A DNA stretch of 6,419 nt from NCBI GenBank assembly GCA_934148875.1, contig CAKPDJ010000064.1, positions 1 to 6,419 of the forward strand, read 5' to 3'. Position 1 is the first letter of the stretch; each line of letters begins with the position of its first letter. A program made the position numbers and the translations under genes. Positions 1 through 5,343 of this stretch are shown here, one piece after another. The notes beneath the pieces are model-generated. The model saw only the letters and a program-made list of their open reading frames with translations. It was not told the origin of the DNA and did not search any database. Source of the stretch: an uncultured Bacilli bacterium. GTDB taxonomy: Bacteria; Bacillota_I; Bacilli_A; RF39; UBA660.

Positions 1-185
1 CCCGGAGACTGATATACCATTTCGCTAATTGTATGTATATCTTTAAAGGTCAAACAGTCAGCAATAACTCTATTAATACCAACATTACCAACCATCAACA
101 TACCAAGTCCCCCCTCACCTACTGCTTCAGCACGCATAAGTCTTGCTAATAATTCTTTTTCTTTTTGAGTCGCCTTAACAATCAT
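1..185 (-). CDS. cwlJ: CwlJ-like cell wall hydrolase, N-terminal part (runs off window)
   Basis: Only the first 61 codons and two bases of the next lie in the window; the start ATG is at 183-185 (minus strand), behind an AGGTGA ribosome binding site. The protein starts with no signal peptide, which is how CwlJ differs from secreted SleB. Residues 13-40 carry the family signature: R15, RAEA at 18-21, GEG at 23-25, then GNVGINRV at 33-40, with VYQ at 57-59. E20 lines up with the glutamate thought to be catalytic in SleB/CwlJ hydrolases. Members of this family degrade cortex peptidoglycan during spore germination in Bacillus, so its presence suggests sporulation or a reused wall hydrolase. It is transcribed away from the secretion cassette. 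The family is fairly sure; the symbol rests on remembered similarity to B. subtilis CwlJ and on the missing signal peptide. Confidence 0.82.
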   Translation of the reverse strand, partial: MIVKATQKEKELLARLMRAEAVGEGGLGMLMVGNVGINRVIADCLTFKDIHTISEMVYQSP

Positions 186-201
186 ATAATTCACCTATAA
201 T

Positions 202-231
202 AGTATATGATACCAAATAATATTTGTTCAA
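202..231 (-). promoter_or_regulatory. Candidate promoter of the cwlJ-like gene
   Basis: On the minus strand, TTGAAC (226-231) and TATACT (202-207) are separated by 18 bases upstream of the cwlJ-like start. A better -35 match, TTGACA (234-239), lies just upstream but is 21 bases from TATCAT. The start of transcription would fall almost on the ribosome binding site, which is awkward. CATATACT (202-209) also resembles a sigma-E type -10, the factor that controls cwlJ in B. subtilis, but I see no matching -35. Weak call. Confidence 0.3.
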
Positions 232-245
232 AGTGTCAACAACTA

Positions 246-274
246 TTTACTTTTTAGCTATTTTTTGTTATTCT
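246..274 (+). promoter_or_regulatory. Weak candidate promoter of the secretion operon
   Basis: TTTACT (246-251) and TATTCT (269-274) are 17 bases apart. Each matches four of six consensus bases, and the distance to the ribosome binding site at 294 is sensible. The whole stretch 186-293 is so AT-rich that such matches arise by chance. A promoter must lie here because the neighbouring genes are divergent, but its exact place is not certain. Confidence 0.25.
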
Positions 275-293
275 AAATATATAGATAAAAATT

Positions 294-300
294 GGAGGTG
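294..300 (+). promoter_or_regulatory. Strong ribosome binding site facing an ATA codon
   Basis: GGAGGTG is an almost perfect Shine-Dalgarno sequence. Four bases after it comes ATA (305-307), in the open frame that continues to 529. No ATG, GTG or TTG lies near this site in that frame, and a TGA at 299-301 closes the frame upstream. The site therefore marks the original start of the first operon gene and suggests that ATA replaced ATG by one G-to-A change. Confidence 0.75.
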
Positions 301-304
301 AAAT

Positions 305-1390
305 ATAGCGACAGTTAGTGTAGACACACAACTATTAGTTTCTGGAGGAAACAGCATAAAAAAATACAAAGATGAGAATAAATCTTATTATTATAGTGTA
401 AACTCATTATCAATTAATTCCTGCTCAGCATTTGACGAATTTAAAAATAATTTGAAAGCACAATTCAATGCTTATACTAATCATTGTAAAAAAATATCTT
501 CAAAGCTTATTGAATGTGCAATGAATTAGAAAACGTTGATGAACAAATAGCTAGTAATGGTACTACAATGTTTGCTAATCTAGTTTTAGAAACAAACGAA
601 TCCACAAGCAGTGATTCAGACATAGATATTAAAGGTTTAATTAATTTAAGTGATAGTGAAAGAACACAAGTCTTTACCGATTTATCAACTTCATTAACTA
701 ACGTTGTCAGTAATATTGAAAGAGGAAATAAAGAATTTAATAATAGTTCTAATAATACACTTGTTAATGAACTAATTAATGCCTTTATTCAAAGAATATC
801 AACAACAAATTCTGATGGTACCATTACCTATAAAGTAAATGACTTAATAAAGAACGATTTTTATAATGATGTCGTAAAAGCATACGGAAAAGCAGCAAAT
901 ATAAAAATAACACCAAATATGCTACATTATGCTGGTAGAAACGGATTACCATTAATAAGAGAAGATGTAAATGACTACAATTTAGAATTATATGGAACTA
1001 ATCCACCAACTGAAGCTGGGCAAGAATATAATTTCTATAAAATGGGTGTTGTCAGAGGAGACGAAAAAACAAGCCAATATTCTAAAGAACTATATAGCAG
1101 TACCGGTTCATATCAAAGAAAATATACTTGGTACCCCCGATGGAATGGCTTATCATTATAACACAAAAAGTTGGTATGCATGTGATGATGGCATCTACAG
1201 AGATGCTGATGGTTATATTATATGTGCTGATCAAAATAATATGGGATATAATGCAAACGGCAACATAAGAAATGTAATGGAAATTAATAATAGTGGTGAT
1301 GCTCTTATTGTTGACACACCATTTGGCCCAGGAAAAGTATATGATAAATGTGGAATAAAAGAAAACATAGATATCTATGTACACAGATAG
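305..1390 (+). pseudogene. Broken type VII-like secreted protein, about 361 aa when repaired
   Basis: Three open segments in alternating frames read as one protein: 305-529, 514-1161 and roughly 1136-1390. The first joins the second if one A is restored near 520-521 (the frame then reads ...ECANELENVD...). The second joins the third if one C is removed from the run of five at 1134-1138 (giving ...YTWYPDGMAYHY...). The start codon is ATA behind a strong Shine-Dalgarno site. Repaired, residues 1-90 are helical and polar, like WXG/LXG-type secretion domains, though I see no WXG motif. The middle is Ser/Asn/Thr-rich. The C-terminus (about 275-361) is rich in Trp, Tyr and Gly and ends with GPGKVYDKC (341-349) and DIY (356-358), which loosely recalls double-psi barrel (3D/RlpA-like) wall domains. 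It leads an operon with a WXG100 gene, so a secreted effector or wall protein is likely. No nonsense mutation lies elsewhere, so the decay is recent, or part of it is sequencing error. A neighbour-dependent product from AUG 514 alone is less likely, because that ATG has no ribosome binding site. Confidence 0.7.
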
Positions 1391-1408
1391 AAAGAAGGAA
1401 AAAATATT

Positions 1409-1870
1409 ATGGAAATGGAATATGAAAATGAATTTAAAGACGTTAATGAATCTAGTATTAGAAATTCAATTAATAGCCTTATTAGCTCACTAAATAGTGT
1501 AAATTACAATTCATCTGGATGTTTTCCAATGAATACAAATGCCAAATATGATGCAACATTTAATAATGGCATTGAAAAACTAAACAACGATATTAAATCG
1601 ATGGTTGAACTATGTGAAAAATGCATAAGTGAAGTTATTAACAAAATATCAGATTATAAAAGGTTGTACAAATCATACCAAGAACAATACAATACATATA
1701 AAACTCAATACACTAATTTTACAAATTGGAGTGGATTATCAGAAGAAAAGAAAAAGCAATATAAAAGTCAAGGGAAAACAGAACCAACAGCACCAGATCC
1801 AGAACCAATAAAAAAAATGATAGATGATTTAAAAGCATTAGCAACACAAATTAAAGGCGTAAGTTTTTAA
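1409..1870 (+). CDS. Helical secretion-cassette protein with tyrosine heptad stripe
   Basis: This 153-aa protein has no signal peptide or membrane segment. An AGAAGGA ribosome binding site lies nine bases before the ATG, and the gene starts 18 bases after the broken effector. Residues 15-80 form a helix-turn-helix-like pattern around a small Gly/Pro turn (SSGCFP, 35-40), as in WXG100-superfamily hairpins, but without the Trp at the turn. Residues 80-104 are a predicted coiled coil with aromatic residues at 83, 87, 90, 94, 97, 101 (all Tyr) and 104 (Phe), a strict 4-3 heptad spacing. NWSG at 106-109 follows, where WSG fits a WXG motif by letter but sits after the coil. A charged Pro/Glu stretch (123-133) leads to a short final helix. 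I do not recognise a named family. The position suggests a partner or chaperone of the secreted proteins, or a secreted protein itself. Confidence 0.8.
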   Translation: MEMEYENEFKDVNESSIRNSINSLISSLNSVNYNSSGCFPMNTNAKYDATFNNGIEKLNNDIKSMVELCEKCISEVINKISDYKRLYKSYQEQYNTYKTQYTNFTNWSGLSEEKKKQYKSQGKTEPTAPDPEPIKKMIDDLKALATQIKGVSF

Positions 1871-1888
1871 TTAATAGGAGGAATAGAT

Positions 1889-2170
1889 ATGACAATACAA
1901 TATAGTATAGAAGATTTAAGAGCATGTAGTTCAAGACTACAAAATGAATATAGTTCTATGAGCGATGCACTAAATAATTTAAACACTACAATTAATAGTA
2001 TTAAGACACATTGGACTGGTACAGATGCCACAGTATATATAACACAATTTTCAAATAAAACACTAGAATTGAAAAACTACTTAAGTAAATTACAAGCAAT
2101 GGCAACAAACTTAAATGCAGCCGCAGATGCTTATGAACAACACGAAGAACAATTCAGTACAGGTTTTTAA
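1889..2170 (+). CDS. WXG100 family protein (EsxA-like)
   Basis: At 93 residues this has the typical size of ESAT-6/WXG100 proteins, the small helical-hairpin substrates of type VII secretion systems in Bacillota and Actinobacteria. The W42-T43-G44 motif sits in the turn between two amphipathic helices (about 7-40 and 46-85). The C-terminal tail carries Y82-x3-E86, matching the YxxxD/E secretion signal. A consensus AGGAGG (1876-1881) lies seven bases before the ATG, so strong translation is expected. It is the third gene of the operon, 18 bases after the helical protein and 15 bases before the membrane-anchored WXG-like protein. Such proteins usually act as homo- or heterodimers. Which neighbour is the partner cannot be told from sequence. 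The family call is firm; the role as carrier or effector is open. Confidence 0.93.
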   Translation: MTIQYSIEDLRACSSRLQNEYSSMSDALNNLNTTINSIKTHWTGTDATVYITQFSNKTLELKNYLSKLQAMATNLNAAADAYEQHEEQFSTGF

Positions 2171-2185
2171 TAAGAAGGTGAAAAA

Positions 2186-2977
2186 ATGAGTAATGTAAAA
2201 ATAGATTATACAGGTATTGAAAGTGATATTTCATCATTAACAAGCAATATTACAACAATTAATGATTCACTAAATAACATAAATAGTGTCGAAAAAATAG
2301 TACCAAGTTCATGGAAAAGTAATGCTAGTGCACAATTTGAAGAAATTGCAACAAGTGATCTTATCGCACCAATTTCTAGTTTTCAGGGAACACTTAATAG
2401 CTTAAAAGATATATTAGTTAACGCATTAAACAGCTATCAGACTACAGAAGGCGAAATATCAAAAGATGCAGGTTATAGTAATTCGCAACTAACATCAGGT
2501 GGTATTCCAACAAATACTTCATCATATCCATCATCTTCACCAAGTAGTCCAAGTACAACAGTTGATAATCCATCGACTCCAGAAGTTGAACCAGCCACAC
2601 CAATAGATAACCCATCAACAATAGTAAACGAACCCACTACTCCAAGTGAAGATCAATCAACTTCAACAGAAGAACCAGATACTACAATTGAAGAACCAAA
2701 CACATCAACTGATAAGCCAAATACTTCAACAGATGTACCAAATACACCAACAAATAAACCAGATCAATCAGATAGAACACCACAAGAACCAATTAAGTCA
2801 TCAAATAATGTAGCAAAAGGTATAGCATCTACAATAATTGGATTAGGTGTAGCCGGAGCAGCGGGAGCAGCTGGCTATGGTCTTTATAAAAAGAAAAAAC
2901 GCGACGAAGAAGATGAAGAAGAAGATACAATAGATGATGACTATAGTATACCTGAAGAAAATACATCAGAGGAATAA
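2186..2977 (+). CDS. Membrane-anchored WXG-like protein with heptapeptide-repeat stalk
   Basis: The 263-aa product has three parts. Residues 1-95 form a WXG100-like helical hairpin with a degenerate motif at the turn (W43-K44-S45) and Y84-x3-E88 at the end of the second helix, like the YxxxD/E signal. Residues 96-205 are a Ser/Thr/Pro/Glu-rich extended linker, with heptapeptide repeats at 128-197. Residues 213-234 are a Gly/Ala-rich membrane helix followed by KKKKR (235-239) and a very acidic tail (240-263). There is no N-terminal signal peptide and no LPXTG motif, so this is a membrane anchor and not a sortase substrate. By the positive-inside rule the tail is cytoplasmic and the WXG-like head and stalk lie outside, which would need export of the N-terminus, plausibly by the type VII machinery. 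AGAAGGTG precedes the ATG by five bases. It is last in the operon. I know no named family with this layout. Confidence 0.85.
   Translation: MSNVKIDYTGIESDISSLTSNITTINDSLNNINSVEKIVPSSWKSNASAQFEEIATSDLIAPISSFQGTLNSLKDILVNALNSYQTTEGEISKDAGYSNSQLTSGGIPTNTSSYPSSSPSSPSTTVDNPSTPEVEPATPIDNPSTIVNEPTTPSEDQSTSTEEPDTTIEEPNTSTDKPNTSTDVPNTPTNKPDQSDRTPQEPIKSSNNVAKGIASTIIGLGVAGAAGAAGYGLYKKKKRDEEDEEEDTIDDDYSIPEENTSEE
2567..2776 (+). repeat. Ten tandem 21-base units coding a heptapeptide stalk
   Basis: Residues 128-197 of the membrane-anchored WXG-like protein read as ten consecutive 7-residue units with pattern x-P-x-T-x-x-x, for example NPSTPEV, EPATPID, EPNTSTD and KPNTSTD. Pro recurs at 129, 136, 143, 150, 164, 171, 178, 185 and 192; the fifth unit has Gln in its place and the tenth lacks the Thr. 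The DNA period is 21 bases. Units are diverged at DNA level, and the most alike are the seventh and eighth. Confidence 0.85.
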
Positions 2978-2992
2978 TAAAATGTAATTAAC

Positions 2993-3030
2993 AAAAAAAT
3001 ATGGATATTCAAAAATATTCATATTTTTTT
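2993..3030 (+). terminator. Rho-independent terminator of the secretion operon
   Basis: A 17-base arm (2993-3009) pairs fully with 3014-3030, with one G-T wobble, around a CAAA loop. The right arm ends in seven T and the left arm starts with seven A, so it may also act on leftward transcripts. It starts 15 bases after the last stop codon of the operon. Confidence 0.85.
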
Positions 3031-3041
3031 ATGTCAATCTA

Positions 3042-3070
3042 TTGAAAAAAACACATTTTTATGATAAATT
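3042..3070 (+). promoter_or_regulatory. Candidate promoter of tRNA-Trp
   Basis: TTGAAA (3042-3047) and TAAATT (3065-3070) are 17 bases apart, between the operon terminator and the tRNA. Transcription would start about ten bases before the tRNA. The -10 match is only four of six, so placement is tentative. Confidence 0.4.
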
Positions 3071-3086
3071 ATATACATAACTTCAA

Positions 3087-3160
3087 AGGGGATTAGTTAA
3101 ATGGTATAATAATGGTCTCCAAAACCACTGTTGGGAGTTCGATTCTCTCATCCCCTGCCA
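3087..3160 (+). tRNA. tRNA-Trp (anticodon CCA)
   Basis: A full 74-base cloverleaf with encoded CCA end. The acceptor stem AGGGGAT (3087-3093) pairs with ATCCCCT (3150-3156), and G3157 is the discriminator base. The D stem is GTTA/TAAT with loop AATGGTA. The anticodon loop CTCCAAA holds CCA, which reads UGG only. The T stem GGGAG/CTCTC closes a TTCGATT loop. The anticodon stem has an A-C mismatch at its outermost pair (27-43). An anticodon that reads only UGG fits a standard code with UGA as stop. It stands alone, between a terminator before it and another behind it. Confidence 0.95.
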
Positions 3161-3171
3161 TTGATAATTAC

Positions 3172-3197
3172 ATGGACTAGCAATAGTTCATTTTTTT
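3172..3197 (+). terminator. Terminator of tRNA-Trp
   Basis: ATGGACTA (3172-3179) pairs with TAGTTCAT (3184-3191) with one G-T wobble around a stable GCAA tetraloop, and a run of seven T (3191-3197) follows. It begins 12 bases after the encoded CCA end. Confidence 0.85.
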
Positions 3198-3231
3198 ATT
3201 TATATATAAATATACTTTAATAGGTGATACT

Positions 3232-3882
3232 ATGAAAAAATATCTTATAATTATCATACTAGTAATATTATTTTCAGTGATAGTCTATCTAATAATAAAT
3301 AAACAAAATACTAAAAACAAATATAACATTAATCATAACGATAACAACATAACAATAAATTATCCCTCTACAAACTATCCTAAAATAAATACCCTAATAA
3401 AAGAATACCTAGATACTAATATCAATACATTTAAAAATATTACTTTAGATAAAACAAAAACTACCTATTACCTAATAATCAATTATAAAGAATACCACTA
3501 TCATAATCTAATATCATATATCTTTTTCGCTGAATCATTTACCGGTGGAGCCCATCCTATTCATTTAATTAAATCCTTTTCTTACAACATTGATACTAAT
3601 TCATTTATTACCATAAATACCCTAATTAAAGATAATCCAAATATTCTAAAAGAACTATCTAATTATACATACCACACCTTATCAAATAAAAAAATATTTC
3701 AAAATCAAGTAGTAAACGATATGCTAAAAGAAGGCACACTGCCTACTACAAATAATTTTAAAAACATTTTATTTACTGATAAAGGACTAATAATATATTT
3801 TGAAAGATATCAAATCGCTCCCTACTACTATGGCGACTATAATATAACAATTCCTTATAAAGAGCTCAACTTAAAAAAGTAG
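3232..3882 (+). CDS. Membrane-anchored RsiV-like protein (DUF3298-type)
   Basis: The 216-aa protein begins with MKK and a single hydrophobic helix (about 4-22), a signal anchor with the rest outside. The extracellular part resembles the paired DUF4163/DUF3298 domains of B. subtilis RsiV and PdaC. Family marks are F103-T-GGAHP (105-109), the YNID tract (118-121) followed by a Thr-Leu segment, and, near the C-terminus, an aromatic YQIAPYYYGDY stretch and IPYKEL. In RsiV this module binds lysozyme and an N-terminal cytoplasmic segment holds the sigma factor. Here only three residues precede the helix, so it cannot be a classical anti-sigma factor. AGGTGAT (3222-3228) sets the start. It has no operon partner on its strand. 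Envelope sensing or binding is an inference; the domain call is fairly sure. Confidence 0.8.
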   Translation: MKKYLIIIILVILFSVIVYLIINKQNTKNKYNINHNDNNITINYPSTNYPKINTLIKEYLDTNINTFKNITLDKTKTTYYLIINYKEYHYHNLISYIFFAESFTGGAHPIHLIKSFSYNIDTNSFITINTLIKDNPNILKELSNYTYHTLSNKKIFQNQVVNDMLKEGTLPTTNNFKNILFTDKGLIIYFERYQIAPYYYGDYNITIPYKELNLKK

Positions 3883-3897
3883 ATTAATCTCTACTTT
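3876..3897. terminator. Bidirectional terminator covering two convergent stop codons
   Basis: AAAGTAGA (3876-3883) and TCTACTTT (3890-3897) pair perfectly around a six-base loop. A6 lies on the left flank and TTTCTTT on the right, so each strand has a U-rich end. The stop codon of the RsiV-like gene (3880-3882) is in one arm and that of the ttcA-like gene (3884-3886) in the loop, with one base between them. Confidence 0.75.
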
Positions 3898-4723
3898 CTT
3901 TATCATAATCATCCAAAAAGCTATGTTTAACACCATCTTTTTTATACCCTAAAACCGTATTTAAATTAATGTTATTTATACTATTAAAAATATTATTATC
4001 AATATTAGGATTTACTTCTTTAAGAGAAGCTATTAACTTCTTAATCTCTTTTCTTTTACTAATATTCTCTTTTTCAATATCACTTGTTAACTCTGTAAAT
4101 TTGCAAGCACAATTAAGAAATTCTAAGTTATTGTAATCTCTCCACGCTAAAACATCGTTTTCACGTACCAAATATAATGGTCTAATCAATTCTAATCCCG
4201 GAAAGTTTTCACTATGCAATTTAGGTAGCATTGTCTTAATTTCTGAACCATAAAACATGGAAAGTAATGTTGTTTCAATAACATCATTAAAGTGATGACC
4301 TAAACTAATTTTATTACAGCCTAATTCCTGAGCTTTACTATATAAATATCCCCTTCTCATTCTCGCACATAAATAACATGGACTATCTCCAACACTAGAC
4401 ACTACATCAAAAATATTACTCTCAAAAATTGTAATAGGAATATTCAACTTTCTAGCATTCTCAATAATATATTCTCTATTTTTCTTATTATATCCAGGAT
4501 CCATTACTACATACTTAGCTTCAAACTTAACATCACTATGACGTTCTAGTTCCTGTATACACTTAGCCATCAAAAAAGAATCTTTACCACCTGATATACA
4601 TACCATTATCTTATCATTTTCATTAATTAGTTGATACTCTTTAACAGCCTTAACAAACTTACTCCATATCTCTTTACGAAATCTCTTAATAATACTTCTT
4701 TCTATTTCTTTATATTGCTCCAT
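3884..4723 (-). CDS. TtcA-like tRNA 2-thiocytidine biosynthesis protein (PP-loop ATPase)
   Basis: The 279-aa protein belongs to the TtcA/TtuA group of PP-loop enzymes, which activate a tRNA base with ATP and insert sulfur using a [4Fe-4S] cluster. The PP-loop SGGKDS is at 44-49, the CxxC pair is C116/C119, GHHFND (142-147) is the second nucleotide-site motif, and CAC (205-207) supplies the third cluster cysteine. E. coli TtcA modifies C32 of certain tRNAs; the target here is not known. The frame extends upstream to an ATG at 4819, but that would overlap the preceding gene. GGAGGT (4729-4734) points to the ATG at 4721-4723, which also gives the usual family N-terminus. It is the last gene of the leftward operon, behind the paralogue pair, 37 bases after the stop of the nearer one. 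Confidence 0.88.
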   Translation of the reverse strand: MEQYKEIERSIIKRFRKEIWSKFVKAVKEYQLINENDKIMVCISGGKDSFLMAKCIQELERHSDVKFEAKYVVMDPGYNKKNREYIIENARKLNIPITIFESNIFDVVSSVGDSPCYLCARMRRGYLYSKAQELGCNKISLGHHFNDVIETTLLSMFYGSEIKTMLPKLHSENFPGLELIRPLYLVRENDVLAWRDYNNLEFLNCACKFTELTSDIEKENISKRKEIKKLIASLKEVNPNIDNNIFNSINNINLNTVLGYKKDGVKHSFLDDYDKESRD

Positions 4724-4728
4724 AACAT

Positions 4729-4734
4729 ACCTCC
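4729..4734 (-). promoter_or_regulatory. Ribosome binding site fixing the ttcA-like start
   Basis: GGAGGT on the minus strand lies five bases before the ATG at 4721-4723. The alternative in-frame start at 4819 would sit inside the upstream coding region, so this site decides the start. Confidence 0.85.
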
Positions 4735-4768
4735 AAATAAATAAAAGAGTAGATAATATTCTATCTAC
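4735..4768 (-). terminator. Weak hairpin with U-rich tail between paralogue and ttcA-like gene
   Basis: On the minus strand GTAGATA (4768-4762) pairs with TATCTAC (4755-4749) around a GAATAT loop, followed by TCTTTTATTTATTT. The stop codon of the upstream gene (4761-4763) lies in the stem-loop. With only seven pairs it probably terminates partially, lowering ttcA-like expression, or stabilises the 3' end. Confidence 0.4.
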
Positions 4769-5330
4769 CCCTACTTTTTCTTTTTTTATTACTATAATAA
4801 ATTCTTCTACTAATATCACTACGAACTATTAATTGTAGTTTATCAGCAGTAATACCATAAATATTTTTTCTAATATAATCATTTATTAAAGCTAATCCTT
4901 GACAAGCACTAAGTTCCTGATAATCACCTAAAGTTTTTTCAGAAGCAAGCATCACTATTAACTTACTATACGTAAAATCGTCACCATTTAATTCATCAAT
5001 AATTGTACTATAATATTTTATTCTATCAGTATAGAATTCAGCACTAGGTAAAACATCAGCATGTGGATACTCAAAATTACAAAATACCGTATGAAATCTA
5101 CCAATATATCTTACAATAACTTTCATAACATCAGTCATTTTATTTTCATCGATATCTTCATTTTCCGGATATTTCTTAGATGCTCTCAATATTTCCCTAG
5201 CCTCTTCTTCAGTCATTTCATCAATACTTTTACTAATTAACTCAAATATTGTATTAGACTTAATATCATTTGCCTTACAGCCATAATAATTTCTTATCAA
5301 TAATTCTTTATCACTATCACTAGTTTGCAT
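4761..5330 (-). CDS. Hypothetical protein, second copy of a tandem paralogue pair
   Basis: I do not recognise a family for this 189-aa protein. It is mostly helical and soluble, with no signal peptide or membrane segment, and ends in a basic tail (KKRKSRGR). An upstream in-frame ATG at 5408 exists, but it would overlap the preceding gene and add a hydrophobic stretch; GGGAG (5336-5340) supports the ATG at 5328-5330. It aligns nearly without gaps with its neighbour: MT at 39-40, A44, K53-Y54, a KVI..Y.G block (70-77), YY at 106-107, an I-I-x-E-L run (110-114), D118, and SRR near the end. Thirteen bases separate the two. Together with the ttcA-like gene they appear to form one transcript. A role linked to tRNA maturation is only a guess from the neighbours. 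Confidence 0.75.
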   Translation of the reverse strand: MQTSDSDKELLIRNYYGCKANDIKSNTIFELISKSIDEMTEEEAREILRASKKYPENEDIDENKMTDVMKVIVRYIGRFHTVFCNFEYPHADVLPSAEFYTDRIKYYSTIIDELNGDDFTYSKLIVMLASEKTLGDYQELSACQGLALINDYIRKNIYGITADKLQLIVRSDISRRIYYSNKKRKSRGR

Positions 5331-5335
5331 AATTA

Positions 5336-5341
5336 CTCCCC
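5336..5341 (-). promoter_or_regulatory. Ribosome binding site fixing the start of the second paralogue
   Basis: GGGGAG on the minus strand lies five bases before the ATG at 5328-5330. It sits in the 13-base gap between the two paralogues and argues against the longer reading from 5408. Confidence 0.75.
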
Positions 5342-5343
5342 TA

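Noticed and set aside
488..494. Run of seven A as a programmed -1 frameshift site joining the first two effector segments
   Set aside because: The P-site codon would re-pair with TAA, and the new frame meets TGA at 511-513 before the second segment opens, so slippage here cannot bridge them. The needed shift lies between 511 and 529.
514..1161. Independent 215-aa gene starting at ATG 514
   Set aside because: No ribosome binding site precedes it, the sequence continues the upstream segment in sense, and its end after the C5 run turns to unlike sequence while the next frame continues the protein.
1082..1384. Minus-strand open frame of 100 codons
   Set aside because: Antisense to the effector C-terminus, with no ribosome binding site and a composition typical of a shadow frame in AT-rich DNA.
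992..1390. Independent 132-aa gene starting at ATG 992
   Set aside because: The first 48 codons overlap the better frame of the same gene; only the part after about 1136 is the true continuation.
1629..1811. 60-codon plus-strand frame inside the 153-aa gene
   Set aside because: Fully within a well-supported gene in another frame, low-complexity Lys/Asn/Gln, and without a ribosome binding site.
2186..2977. Sortase-anchored (LPXTG) surface protein
   Set aside because: A hydrophobic helix and basic residues are present, but no LPXTG-like motif precedes them, a 24-residue acidic tail follows, and there is no signal peptide.
3087..3160. UGA read as Trp, as in mycoplasmas
   Set aside because: The tRNA-Trp anticodon is CCA, not UCA, and all intact genes read without internal UGA.
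3884..4819. Longer ttcA-like product starting at 4819
   Set aside because: It would overlap the upstream gene and add 32 residues unlike the family; GGAGGT sits directly before the ATG at 4723.
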